Virus record (IMG/VR): IMGVR_UViG_3300042523_000108
Location: 1 to 33,331 of that record
Direction: 5' to 3' (one strand)
DNA length: 33,331 nt
Source: a virus
Part shown: piece after piece, positions 1 through 6,875 of the stretch
How positions within the stretch are numbered: position 1 is the first letter of the stretch
How the letters are laid out: every line of letters begins with the position of its first letter
Notes under the pieces: model-generated
What the model was told of the DNA's origin: nothing
The model's database searches: none
Seen by the model: only the letters and a program-made list of their open reading frames with translations
Made by a program: the position numbers and the translations under genes

Positions 1-87
1 AGAGTGGTTGCAGACGGAGGCACGTTTGAAGCGGTTAATTGTATGCAAACACAAATCACAGATTTACAAAATATAAACATTAATTAA
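1..87 (+). CDS. C-terminal fragment of GTFEA-repeat tail protein (allele of the gene at 32757)
   Basis: The window opens inside a reading frame giving 28 residues that begin RVVADGGTFEAVNCMQ and end DLQNININ before TAA at 85-87. This is the same C-terminus as the 90-residue protein at 32757-33029, with a few substitutions (DGG for DNG, QTQ for QTT). I see it as the second strain variant of that gene, cut by the contig end. The receptor-binding gene starts two bases after the stop. Confidence 0.75.
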   Translation, partial: RVVADGGTFEAVNCMQTQITDLQNININ

Positions 88-389
88 TATGGGAAACGCA
101 TATAATAACGCTTCACTTTTGGTAACGCCAAACGGGTACAAAGCAAGCAAAATTTATTCAGCCAAGCCAACAGACGGAAGCGGGGATTTGGCATTTAGTA
201 GGGCTTCAACTGCAATGAGGCGTAATAGTGCAGGCTTATGGGAAAGTGTAGCCAACAACATACCAAGACTTCAATACCCCATAGGTGGTGGTTGTCCAAG
301 TTGGTTGTTTGAGCCGCAAGCGACAAATAGCGTAAATTATTCAAACAATCTATCTTTGGGCTGGAGTAATTTGGGTGGAAATTCAATAA
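1..389. repeat. Left copy of terminal near-repeat (wrap-around allele)
   Basis: Bases 2-389 align without gaps to 32944-33331 at a constant offset of 32942. By eye there are about 26 substitutions before base 263, then 127 consecutive identical bases (263-389 = 33205-33331) up to the last base of the window. A perfect match of exactly 127 nt ending at a contig end is what a k=127 de Bruijn assembler leaves when a path rejoins itself. Inference: circular genome of about 32,942 bp with two alleles at this locus. A true tandem duplication is the alternative. Confidence 0.8.
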
Positions 390-1240
390 TTGTAGATACG
401 ACCACTCCATGTGATTTATTTGTAGCACAAAATGGAACTAGACTCAGAAAAAATATCGCAGAGGGTACTCAAGCTCAGTTTAGAGAAAATACTTTTACCC
501 CTACAAATGGAGTTACTTATGTTATTTCGTTTTTTGCTAAAAGTTTAGTTGGAACAAATGAAATTAACATTGACTTGGTTGACTCTCCTTTTGCAGCACC
601 CATTCCTATTACAAATACATGGAATAGATACGAAGCAACTTTAACAGCAACAGGAGGAAGCACAGGACTAGATATAGGATTTGGTAGTAGTTGCGCTCTA
701 AATAACGAGATTGTAATCTGCGGTATTCAAATAGAAGTTGGCAGCGTAGCAACCTCCCCAATCATAACGGCAGGTAGTGCGGTAACTAGGTTGGCGGATG
801 TAAGTAATACAACGGGGTTAAGTGCGGTCATTGGGCAAACGGAGGGAACAATGTATTGGGAAGGTAAATTGCCACAAGACCAAACTTCATCAGCTAAATA
901 TTTACTTCATTTGTATGGTGCAAGTCCTACTATTATTATAACAACTATATCCACAGTTATAAATATATTAAGTGGGGCAATAGACTTAAGTGTTGCATAT
1001 ACCGCAGGCGCAAATGCAAAAATAGCTATATGCTATAATAATAATGGAAATTTTAGAGTATTTGTAAATGGTGTTAAAACAAATGAAGTAAACACTTTTG
1101 TAGGAGCAGCAAGAACAAGTTTAGCTTATGGTAGCAGAGGGGGTGCAGGAGATATTCAACCAAATACCACTTCTAATCTTACAATGTTATATACAACCGC
1201 CCTTTCAGATAGTGAGGCAATAGAATTAACTACAATATAA
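89..1240 (+). CDS. Receptor-binding / LamG-like tail protein
   Basis: This 383-residue protein probably sits at the tail tip and binds host surface sugars. Residues 1-100 form a conserved N-terminus (TPNGYKASKIYS, then DLAFSRAS, IPRLQYPIGG, SWLFEPQATN), a pattern I associate with tail proteins of Bacteroidota phages. Residues about 100-230 look like a beta-sandwich carbohydrate-binding module (FRENTFTPTNGVTYVISFFAK). Residues about 240-383 look like a concanavalin A/LamG fold (GTMYWEGKL, then NNGNFRVFVNG and a closing LYTTALSDSEAIEL). It follows a small GTFEA-repeat gene and precedes the lysis genes. Its first 58 codons differ from the second allele at the right end of the window. The exact ligand cannot be read from sequence. 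Confidence 0.8.
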   Translation: MGNAYNNASLLVTPNGYKASKIYSAKPTDGSGDLAFSRASTAMRRNSAGLWESVANNIPRLQYPIGGGCPSWLFEPQATNSVNYSNNLSLGWSNLGGNSIIVDTTTPCDLFVAQNGTRLRKNIAEGTQAQFRENTFTPTNGVTYVISFFAKSLVGTNEINIDLVDSPFAAPIPITNTWNRYEATLTATGGSTGLDIGFGSSCALNNEIVICGIQIEVGSVATSPIITAGSAVTRLADVSNTTGLSAVIGQTEGTMYWEGKLPQDQTSSAKYLLHLYGASPTIIITTISTVINILSGAIDLSVAYTAGANAKIAICYNNNGNFRVFVNGVKTNEVNTFVGAARTSLAYGSRGGAGDIQPNTTSNLTMLYTTALSDSEAIELTTI

Positions 1241-1244
1241 AATT

Positions 1245-1616
1245 ATGAATTACATAAAATACGAATTCCCGCCTGCAATTTGGGCAGAATTACAAAAAGA
1301 AATACAAGAAACTACAACTATTAATGAACAAACTTTAAAAAGTTGGAAAGATTGCGCAGTTGTTGAAATTGGTTTTATTTGCTTAGAAAAAGGGGAAGTA
1401 GACGGCAAAGAAACTTGTATAAAGCAGTCGGATAAATGGGCAGTAGATATTTTATTTTACGCTGCAATACCTGCAAGTTATGAACCTTATGAAGTTTATC
1501 CAAACCCAAAAGGTGAGGTTCATTCTTTTTGGGGTGATGAAGATTTGTACTTGAAAACTTTTTGTGGTAAATATCCTGAATCAGAGTATTGCAAAATACC
1601 ATCATCAATAAAGTAA
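1245..1616 (+). CDS. Hypothetical protein between tail fibre and PAS protein
   Basis: A 123-residue soluble protein that I do not recognise. It is rich in Trp, Tyr and Cys (ICLEKGE, FCGKYPESEYCKIP), has no signal peptide or membrane segment, and starts four bases after the tail gene stop. The position directly behind the receptor-binding gene is where small fibre chaperones or tip accessories are often found, so an accessory role in tail tip assembly is possible; this is inference from position only. Confidence 0.65.
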   Translation: MNYIKYEFPPAIWAELQKEIQETTTINEQTLKSWKDCAVVEIGFICLEKGEVDGKETCIKQSDKWAVDILFYAAIPASYEPYEVYPNPKGEVHSFWGDEDLYLKTFCGKYPESEYCKIPSSIK

Positions 1617-1617
1617 A

Positions 1618-2364
1618 ATGAAGAATCTACCTAAAGAAGAATTACTTAGCAGACTAGAAGCAATTAATAGAAGTAACGCTATTATTTACTTTGACCTTAA
1701 CGGCTTTATTCTTGGCGTTAATGCAATCTTTTTGAAGGCTATGGGCTTTCAAGAAGATGAGCACGACAAGCTTATTGGCAAGCATCACTCTATCTTTGTT
1801 GAATATGAGTATAGCAAGTCAGAGGAATATGTAAAGTTTTGGGAGGTTCTAAGAAGCGGAAAGTTCTTTGAAGGGGAGTTTGAAAGGAAGAAGATTGATG
1901 GTAGCCCAATTTATTTGCAGGCTACCTATAATCCAATCTTTGATGAAGACGGAAACATCACTAAAATAATGAAGATTGCAACCGATATTTCTCAAATGGT
2001 TGTAAGTAAAAAAAAGATTGATGAATTATCCGCTAATCTACAAGCAGAATTAGAGAACTCAAACAAGCTAAAAGAAGCGATTGAGATAGAAAAGGATGCA
2101 GCCCTTAATGACTTGGATGCAAGTATTAAGAAAAGCCAAAACGAACTAATAAAAGTGATTGTGAAAAGTGCTTTATTTGTCATTATGAGCGTGGGCTTCA
2201 TTACAACTATCATGTATTCATTCGCTATTCTTTCAAATAAAGATACTCAGATAATCGGCTCAACTTGGAGTAATATGTTTAGTGTTTTATTGACTAACGC
2301 ATTCTCAATAGTCGGAACAATAATGGGTATCAAATACGCAACCTCAGATAATCAACCTAAATAA
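1618..2364 (+). CDS. PAS-domain protein with two C-terminal membrane segments
   Basis: 248 residues. Residues 10-125 form a PAS domain of the kind seen in bacterial chemoreceptors: NAIIYFDLNGFILGVN, GKHHSIFV, YVKFWEVLRSGKF, then QATYNPIFDEDGNI and KIATDIS. Residues 128-175 are a charged coiled coil, 182-205 and 219-240 are hydrophobic segments forming a hairpin, and the end reads GTIMGIKYATSDNQPK. There is no HAMP, methyl-accepting, kinase or cyclase domain, so it is not a truncated chemoreceptor with a working output. It ends three bases before the endolysin gene and lies upstream of the holin. The membrane hairpin resembles small phage holin-like proteins, suggesting a membrane protein whose state depends on a PAS ligand. 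Function is inferred from position; the PAS call is firm. Confidence 0.8.
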   Translation: MKNLPKEELLSRLEAINRSNAIIYFDLNGFILGVNAIFLKAMGFQEDEHDKLIGKHHSIFVEYEYSKSEEYVKFWEVLRSGKFFEGEFERKKIDGSPIYLQATYNPIFDEDGNITKIMKIATDISQMVVSKKKIDELSANLQAELENSNKLKEAIEIEKDAALNDLDASIKKSQNELIKVIVKSALFVIMSVGFITTIMYSFAILSNKDTQIIGSTWSNMFSVLLTNAFSIVGTIMGIKYATSDNQPK

Positions 2365-2366
2365 AT

Positions 2367-2831
2367 ATGCAATTAAGTACTAATCTTTCATTAGCCGAAG
2401 TTACTAGAAGCGAAACCGCAAAACGTAGAGGCATAAGCAATATGCCAACACCAGAGCATATCGAAAACTTTAAAAAGTTAGCTGCAAATATATTTCAACC
2501 AATCAGAGAACACTTTGGCAAACCTATTATAATCAGTTCAGGTTACAGAAGCGCAGAGTTAAACAAAGCTATCGGTGGTTCATTGTCTAGCCAACATTGC
2601 TCAGGTGAAGCGATTGATATTGATATGGATGGAACGGACATTACCAACAAGCAAATCTTTGATTACATTAAAGAAAACTTAAATTTTGACCAAATGATTT
2701 GGGAGTTTGGAACAGATACTAATCCTGATTGGGTTCACGTCTCATTCGCTTCTAACAGGTCACAAAGAAAACAAATATTAGTTGCTAAAAAAGTAAATGG
2801 CAAAACTACTTATATCCCTTACTCAAAGTAA
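2367..2831 (+). CDS. Peptidoglycan peptidase, M15 family (endolysin)
   Basis: A 154-residue zinc peptidase of the M15 (D-Ala-D-Ala carboxypeptidase-like) family that would cleave peptide cross-links of the cell wall at lysis. The expected ligands are visible: His77 in SSQHCSG, Asp84 in GEAIDID and His124 in WVHVSF; Glu113 in IWEFG is the likely general base. SGYRSAELNKAIGG (58-71) is the usual lead-in. No signal peptide is present, so export should need a holin, and a holin gene follows at once. The domain fills the whole chain, as normal for single-domain endolysins in small phages. Confidence 0.9.
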   Translation: MQLSTNLSLAEVTRSETAKRRGISNMPTPEHIENFKKLAANIFQPIREHFGKPIIISSGYRSAELNKAIGGSLSSQHCSGEAIDIDMDGTDITNKQIFDYIKENLNFDQMIWEFGTDTNPDWVHVSFASNRSQRKQILVAKKVNGKTTYIPYSK

Positions 2832-2832
2832 A

Positions 2833-3213
2833 ATGAAAGACAAATACTTAGTCTATTTGACAACTGGCTTAATAGCCTATTTAACCCCTATTTTAACCTC
2901 TCTATTGCTTGTGGGAGGTTTGGTTATGTTTGATTGGATTACAGGCATTATAAAGAGCCATAAACTAGGAACATTAAGCAGCCGAGCAATGGTTAAAAAG
3001 TTTTATACTGCATCTTCTTACTTAGTTGCAATCGCAGCGGTAAGATTATGCGAGGTTTATTTTGGTGACCAGATTCCACTTGTTAAGCCTGTGATAGCTA
3101 TGATTGCTTTAAGCGAGTTGCAATCTATGAGAGAAAACATTGAAGCAATTACGGGAGTTGATTTACTTAAAAACTTATTTGGATTCTTACAACGCAAATC
3201 ACAATCAGAATGA
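2833..3213 (+). CDS. Holin, phage_holin_4 / Hol_Tox family
   Basis: Starting at ATG 2833, two bases... one base after the endolysin TAA, gives 126 residues; an earlier in-frame ATG at 2797 lies inside the endolysin gene and is less likely. Hydrophobic segments at about 10-35 and 55-75, the motif FDWITGIIKSHKLG and the C-terminal SELQSMRENIEAITG match the toxin-secretion/phage-lysis holin family (PF05105), which typically ends with an E..S..EN helix. It would open the inner membrane to release the M15 endolysin. It is followed by an overlapping membrane protein gene. Confidence 0.85.
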   Translation: MKDKYLVYLTTGLIAYLTPILTSLLLVGGLVMFDWITGIIKSHKLGTLSSRAMVKKFYTASSYLVAIAAVRLCEVYFGDQIPLVKPVIAMIALSELQSMRENIEAITGVDLLKNLFGFLQRKSQSE

Positions 3214-3548
3214 TTTACTTCCTACTAGTACTTACAATCGCTTCAAATGCAGTTATGGATGCCATAATGAGCAATGATTCATTTGCTAAGTATGGTATGT
3301 GGTTTAGTCGTGATGGTTGGAAAACTAAACACGCCTTTGCAGATTGGATGGCGCAGTTTATTCCTGAGTGGTTATCTGAGTTATTGGCAGGCACAGTTCT
3401 AGTAATGTTTACTGAGTTATACAAGTTTGCAAAAATGATTATGATACTTTCTTTTTTGATTGCCATATTCGGCTTCACTTGGTATACGCTAATCATTTAC
3501 ATTATTTGGGGCGCATTGTTTTCAATTTACTACACTTTGATAAGGTAG
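3210..3548 (+). CDS. Small three-pass membrane protein, possible lysis accessory
   Basis: 112 residues with hydrophobic stretches at about 2-18, 55-72 and 75-108, and a polar middle (MWFSRDGWKTKHAFADW). The start overlaps the holin stop as ATGA. No family recognised. Its position between holin and phosphoesterase suggests a holin partner or antiholin, but nothing in the sequence proves it. Confidence 0.65.
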   Translation: MIYFLLVLTIASNAVMDAIMSNDSFAKYGMWFSRDGWKTKHAFADWMAQFIPEWLSELLAGTVLVMFTELYKFAKMIMILSFLIAIFGFTWYTLIIYIIWGALFSIYYTLIR

Positions 3549-3549
3549 A

Positions 3550-3774
3550 ATGGAAGAAGAAGCGGAAGTTTACTACGAAGATTATGACACAAGGTCTGAG
3601 GTAATTAACCAATGCCATTCTGCTTTAACTGCCATAGAATATGTTGACCCATACGATAAGAAAGGGCAGGAGCAAAAGAACAGAATTAAACGCAAGGCTT
3701 TAGACGTTTTAGACTATTACATTTCGGAAATTCACGCAGAAATATTTGACGTAACCCATGAAGAAGAAGACTAA
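3550..3774 (+). CDS. Acidic hypothetical protein
   Basis: 74 residues, strongly acidic at both ends (MEEEAEVYYEDYD and DVTHEEED), with a central Lys/Arg-rich helix (KKGQEQKNRIKRKALDVL). It begins one base after the membrane protein stop and overlaps the next gene by 17 nt. I do not recognise it; translation is probably coupled to the phosphoesterase downstream. Confidence 0.6.
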   Translation: MEEEAEVYYEDYDTRSEVINQCHSALTAIEYVDPYDKKGQEQKNRIKRKALDVLDYYISEIHAEIFDVTHEEED

Positions 3775-4765
3775 ATCAGAATTGACTAAGGAGGTAATGT
3801 TGGAGAACCCAACAATTACTACAAATAGAACGCTTGCAAAAGTTCTTTTAAATAAATATCCAATGTTATATAAAGACTTGGAGGATGCAAGGGAGTCTGT
3901 AAGATATGTTCAAGGCAAGTCAGGCGTGAAGAAACATAAACAAATAAATGAGAAAATTCCTATCTTCTTAGAAAAGTTAAACGCTGAGCGTGCAAAGTAC
4001 GATTTAGACCTAAGAACCCAAGAAGATAAGACACCTTACATATTTGGGGAGAACCATAATAAGGCACTTGTAGTGGGCGATTTTCATTATCCATATACAG
4101 ACATTGATTCACTAACTTTAGCTTTAGAATACGGCTTTAATGAAGGCGTAGACTGCATAATTATAAATGGAGATAGCTTAGACTTTAATACCATATCAAG
4201 ATTCGTATCTAAACCAAACGAGATGCGAGTAATGGAACAGATTGAAGGAGTTAAGAATTTACTAGCTTGGATGCTAAAAGTTATGGATGTGAAAATAGTA
4301 TTTCATGCAGGTAATCATGACAAGAGAATTGAAGATTATGTTATAAGGCAAGCACCAGAGTTATACTTGAACAATAAGTTAGAAAAGTTATTGATGCTTG
4401 AGGATATGAAAATAGATTACGTTCAAGATTATCGGTTCATGAAGTTTGGCAAACTAAACATTGCACACGGACATCACATTGTAAAGGGCATATTTGCACC
4501 CGTAAGCCCTGCAAGGGGAGTGTTTACCAAAACAAACACATCAACACTTATAAGCCACGTTCATAGAACCTCTGAACACATGGAATCAGACATGAATGGA
4601 AACGTATTAGGATGCTTTTCAATAGGTGCTATGACAACGATAACGCCAGACTATAACCCACAAGTAAGCAAACACAATCAAGGTTTTGCAATAGTTACGA
4701 AAGACCCTAAAACGGGTGATTTTGAGGTTAATAATAAGAAGATAATCAATAAAAAGATACGATGA
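3758..4765 (+). CDS. Calcineurin-like metallophosphoesterase with N-terminal HTH-like region
   Basis: 335 residues. The metallophosphoesterase core is clear: VVGDFHYPY (Asp108, His110), INGDSLDF (138-143), FHAGNHDKR (GNHD at 185-188), HGHH near 238 and SHVHR near 267, giving a full two-metal site. The first ~60 residues (KSELTKEVML, TNRTLAKVLLNKYP) look like a helix-turn-helix, suggesting DNA binding. Such HTH-phosphoesterase fusions occur in other phage genomes, and nuclease or phosphatase roles are possible; the substrate cannot be told. It is oddly placed in the middle of the lysis genes. Confidence 0.85.
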   Translation: MKKKTKSELTKEVMLENPTITTNRTLAKVLLNKYPMLYKDLEDARESVRYVQGKSGVKKHKQINEKIPIFLEKLNAERAKYDLDLRTQEDKTPYIFGENHNKALVVGDFHYPYTDIDSLTLALEYGFNEGVDCIIINGDSLDFNTISRFVSKPNEMRVMEQIEGVKNLLAWMLKVMDVKIVFHAGNHDKRIEDYVIRQAPELYLNNKLEKLLMLEDMKIDYVQDYRFMKFGKLNIAHGHHIVKGIFAPVSPARGVFTKTNTSTLISHVHRTSEHMESDMNGNVLGCFSIGAMTTITPDYNPQVSKHNQGFAIVTKDPKTGDFEVNNKKIINKKIR

Positions 4766-5025
4766 ACGAGAAGCGCAAACAAGCTATTATTGATTTAATT
4801 AATCTAATGTTTTCTATTAGCAAACATAACGTATCTTATGACGATGTTGTTGGCAGACAAGATGCTTGGTATAACGATTACACGATGACCTTAGAGCAAA
4901 ATCACGAATGGATTGAGCAAGGTGTGAAATATTTATCTAAGAAGTTAAAGATTACTCACGTTGCTGCACGAAAAGAAATGCTTTGGGTAAATTGGATGTG
5001 GGGATTAAAGATTATTGAACAATGA
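4762..5025 (+). CDS. Hypothetical protein, Trp-rich C-terminus
   Basis: 87 residues overlapping the phosphoesterase by ATGA. Predicted mostly helical with a Trp-rich end (MLWVNWMWGLKIIEQ) and no signal peptide. Not recognised. Both stop-start overlaps with its neighbours argue that it is a real, translationally coupled gene. Confidence 0.6.
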   Translation: MNEKRKQAIIDLINLMFSISKHNVSYDDVVGRQDAWYNDYTMTLEQNHEWIEQGVKYLSKKLKITHVAARKEMLWVNWMWGLKIIEQ

Positions 5026-5402
5026 AAAATTTATACATATTATTAGCCCTTACAACCTTAGTAAGTTGCTACACAAAGAAGAAATGCGTTGAGAAATTCT
5101 GCACAACCGATACATTAGAGGTAACGCTTCACGATACTATCCGCACCGAAACAATCAGAAAAGACACGGCATTTCTTTACAAGGGCGATACAATCACTAT
5201 CATTAAGGATAGGCTGCAAATAAAGTATTACAGAGTAAACGATACTACTTACATAGAGGGTGCTTGCATTGGCGATACAATTTATATCACCAAATCGGTA
5301 AAAATCCCTACACTTCAACCCAAACCACATCCCTTTAAGTGGTATTGGTTACTATTCGCTGCACTATTTGGAGCAGTTATAGTGCTTACTATAAAAAAAT
5401 AG
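5022..5402 (+). CDS. Unimolecular spanin (u-spanin) candidate lipoprotein
   Basis: 126 residues with a lipoprotein signal: MKNLYILLALTT followed by lipobox LVSC (Cys16), so the mature N-terminus should be lipidated. The middle is a Thr/Asp-rich beta-like region (LEVTLHDTIRTETIRKDT). A single C-terminal membrane helix lies at about 104-123 (WYWLLFAALFGAVIVLTI) followed by KK. Outer-membrane lipid anchor plus inner-membrane helix in one chain is the layout of u-spanins such as T1 gp11, which fuse the two membranes in the last step of lysis. Position at the end of the endolysin-holin block supports this. The beta-rich rather than coiled middle also fits u-spanins. Confidence 0.7.
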   Translation: MKNLYILLALTTLVSCYTKKKCVEKFCTTDTLEVTLHDTIRTETIRKDTAFLYKGDTITIIKDRLQIKYYRVNDTTYIEGACIGDTIYITKSVKIPTLQPKPHPFKWYWLLFAALFGAVIVLTIKK

Positions 5403-5443
5403 GCTTCATTTTCAGTTAGTTACGCAATACATAAATATTTATT

Positions 5444-5473
5444 TTGCATAGTTAAATAATTATTTTACTTTTG
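5444..5473 (+). promoter_or_regulatory. Promoter P1 (Bacteroidota type)
   Basis: TTG (5444-5446) followed by CATA, 19-nt spacer, then TACTTTTG (5466-5473), a match to the Bacteroidota -33 TTG / -7 TAnnTTTG consensus. The same TTRCATA-N15-TAnnTTTG arrangement recurs at P2 and P3. It lies in the first sizeable gap after the lysis block and would start the early small-gene run. Confidence 0.75.
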
Positions 5474-5515
5474 TCCTCAGATAGCAGCAACGTAGTTGTT
5501 ATTTTAATTTTTTTT

Positions 5516-5824
5516 ATGGTTACTTTACTTATTTCTCCTTTCGGTTTTGCTCCTACAAAAGTAGGTTACAATCAGTATGTAAAAGCTGGTGGTTCAATGG
5601 AATATGCTTCTTTTAAAGTTTTTGAAAGAAGAACTGCTAAGGAAATAGCAGCAGAAAAGATAACTCGTTTTTATGCAGCAATGCATTATTATTATGACCA
5701 ATCAATTTATTACAAGTCTATTGGTGACCAAGCACAATATGAGCTAATGGTTGAGGCTTGCGATATTAGAGCAAAGCAATTAGGCGAAGCTCATAGAGAA
5801 TTAGCTTTATTAGAATCAAATTAA
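5516..5824 (+). CDS. Small protein with hydrophobic N-terminus, early gene
   Basis: I choose ATG 5516 (102 residues) because an upstream TTG at 5471 in the same frame lies inside the -7 box of P1 and so could not be transcribed. The N-terminus MVTLLISPFGFAPTK is mildly hydrophobic; the rest is a Tyr-rich helix (YAAMHYYYDQSIYYKSIGDQ) and a helical Leu/Glu-rich end. It is the first gene after P1, so probably expressed very early. Family unknown. Confidence 0.6.
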   Translation: MVTLLISPFGFAPTKVGYNQYVKAGGSMEYASFKVFERRTAKEIAAEKITRFYAAMHYYYDQSIYYKSIGDQAQYELMVEACDIRAKQLGEAHRELALLESN

Positions 5825-5825
5825 C

Positions 5826-5847
5826 TAACAAGGGGGAGCAATCCCCC
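5826..5847 (+). promoter_or_regulatory. Leader hairpin A: TAACAAGG with GCAA tetraloop
   Basis: GGGGGA (5832-5837), GCAA loop of GNRA type, TCCCCC (5842-5847): a perfect 6-bp, GC-rich stem in AT-rich DNA. There is no T-tract, so it is not a standard terminator. It ends exactly 16 nt before ATG 5864. A second hairpin, before ATG 8798, shares the TAACAAGG lead-in and the 16-nt distance. Confidence 0.6.
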
Positions 5848-5863
5848 ACTAAATCAAATAACA

Positions 5864-5986
5864 ATGGCAACACTAATCACACTTACTTGCATGGCTATTT
5901 TAACCAGCATATTTTGCAGATATGTTGAAGCAAACAACAAGGCATCTAAGAAGACTAAAAAAGAAAACACAATAACATACTTATAA
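5864..5986 (+). CDS. 40-residue single-pass membrane peptide
   Basis: ATG 5864 to TAA 5984-5986 encodes MATLITLTCMAILTSIFC, a membrane helix, then RYVEANNKASKKTKKEN and a short end. The lysine-rich tail would face the cytoplasm. It follows leader hairpin A and is followed one base later by the next ATG, filling an otherwise empty gap. Function unknown; small early membrane proteins in phages often act on host or superinfecting phages, which is only a possibility here. Confidence 0.6.
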   Translation: MATLITLTCMAILTSIFCRYVEANNKASKKTKKENTITYL

Positions 5987-5987
5987 A

Positions 5988-6173
5988 ATGGCAAACATAA
6001 CTAAACCAAAACGTAAAGTGGCAACAACGCTGCTCAATGTAGACCTACCGAATAGGCTGCAAGACCTTCAAGTAAGGCGCAACAAAATCAAAGCAGATGC
6101 TGAACCAATCGTTTCAATCGCTGACCTACACAATGAGGCTATTGAGATGCTATTAAGAAAGGAGCAACTATGA
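5988..6173 (+). CDS. Ribbon-helix-helix-like small protein
   Basis: 61 residues: a basic arm (TKPKRKVATT), a strand-like LLNVDLPNRLQDL, a charged helix, and a second helix SIADLHNEAIEMLLRKEQL. This pattern (LP..L, then a Ser-capped helix with EAIEMLL) resembles ribbon-helix-helix DNA-binding proteins such as Arc or CopG. If right, it is the best candidate for a phage transcription regulator in the early block. The similarity is by eye only. Confidence 0.55.
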   Translation: MANITKPKRKVATTLLNVDLPNRLQDLQVRRNKIKADAEPIVSIADLHNEAIEMLLRKEQL

Positions 6174-6358
6174 TGTGGCTATTTACAATCACTTTGCTTG
6201 TCGTAATAGTTGGCAAGGAAGCTAGGAAAGAAAAGCAAGATTTCATTAAACGCAACGGCATGACACGCAACCAACTATTCAGAGCGTGTAAGTACATGAG
6301 AGGCGAGAACGGCAAAGTAAGCTATCGGGAACTACTTCAAAACATGAATAATAATTAA
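6170..6358 (+). CDS. Single-pass membrane protein
   Basis: 62 residues: MMWLFTITLLVVIVG is a membrane helix, followed by a basic cytoplasmic part (KEARKEKQDFIKRNGMTRNQ) and a helical end. Start overlaps the previous stop as ATGA and is preceded by AGAAAGGAG, one of the few good Shine-Dalgarno sequences here. Family unknown. Confidence 0.6.
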   Translation: MMWLFTITLLVVIVGKEARKEKQDFIKRNGMTRNQLFRACKYMRGENGKVSYRELLQNMNNN

Positions 6359-6361
6359 GCC

Positions 6362-6595
6362 ATGAAACGCACAGAATTAAAACTGAAAATTAAAAGAGCG
6401 ACTGATAACACCATCAGGCTATTTAATAACTACGGAAAGCAAATCAAAGTTTGCAACTCAGCCAATAGCACGGATGAAGACTTCACAATCCTAACCAAGA
6501 TTAAAGAAGACTGGCACTTAGCAAGCCTTGAAGCCACAAAATACGAAACATTACTTACTAGCTTTTATAATAAGAAAAATGGAATACATAATTGA
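6362..6595 (+). CDS. Hypothetical helical protein
   Basis: 77 residues, basic N-terminus (MKRTELKLKIKRATDN) and likely all-helical. Starts three bases after the previous stop and overlaps the next gene by 17 nt. Not recognised; gene status rests on packing and frame. Confidence 0.55.
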   Translation: MKRTELKLKIKRATDNTIRLFNNYGKQIKVCNSANSTDEDFTILTKIKEDWHLASLEATKYETLLTSFYNKKNGIHN

Positions 6596-6818
6596 TGATG
6601 CTAAGAAGCACCAAGCACTACTAGATTACGTTGAATCGGACTTGATAGATAGAGTTTATGAGGCTAACTGCCCAACTGCAATAGAAACACTTAAGAAAAT
6701 CAAAGCGGTTGCGTTACATCCCGAACTAGCAGATAAAATAGATGCTGCTTGGACTATAAGACAAAACGAAATAAACCAGTTAAACTATTTAGATAAGCTA
6801 GGTTCAACTTATTTCTAA
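6579..6818 (+). CDS. Hypothetical helical protein
   Basis: I choose ATG 6579 (79 residues, MEYIIDDAKKHQALLDY) over the in-frame ATG at 6528, which would overlap the previous gene by 68 nt. The chain is helical (PTAIETLKKIKAVALHPELADKI split by a Pro) with no membrane segment. It is the last gene before promoter P2. Family unknown. Confidence 0.55.
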   Translation: MEYIIDDAKKHQALLDYVESDLIDRVYEANCPTAIETLKKIKAVALHPELADKIDAAWTIRQNEINQLNYLDKLGSTYF

Positions 6819-6825
6819 ATAATTA

Positions 6826-6855
6826 TTGCATAATAAAAGTAATTAACTATATTTG
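6826..6855 (+). promoter_or_regulatory. Promoter P2 (Bacteroidota type)
   Basis: TTG (6826-6828) followed by CATA, 19-nt spacer, TATATTTG (6848-6855): same geometry and same TTGCATA box as P1. Predicted transcription start is about 6 nt further, some 15 nt before ATG 6876. It would drive the recombination and nucleotide metabolism block. Confidence 0.8.
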
Positions 6856-6875
6856 CACACACTATTAACAACAAC

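Noticed and set aside
1-389. Terminal repeat as att sites, cohesive ends or a fixed terminal redundancy
   Set aside because: The copies differ at about 10% of positions for 260 nt and match perfectly for exactly 127; no integrase gene is present.
195-428. Antisense frame of 77 codons inside the receptor-binding gene, repeated at 33137-33328
   Set aside because: It mirrors the conserved N-terminal coding sequence on the opposite strand; all genes here are on the + strand and it has no start signal.
5487-5514. Small hairpin (CAAC-GTA-GTTG) and T-rich tract between P1 and ATG 5516 as an attenuator
   Set aside because: Only about 5 bp with a 3-nt loop; too weak to claim.
5471-5515. TTG start for the gene at 5516
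   Set aside because: The TTG is part of the -7 box of promoter P1, upstream of the expected transcript start.
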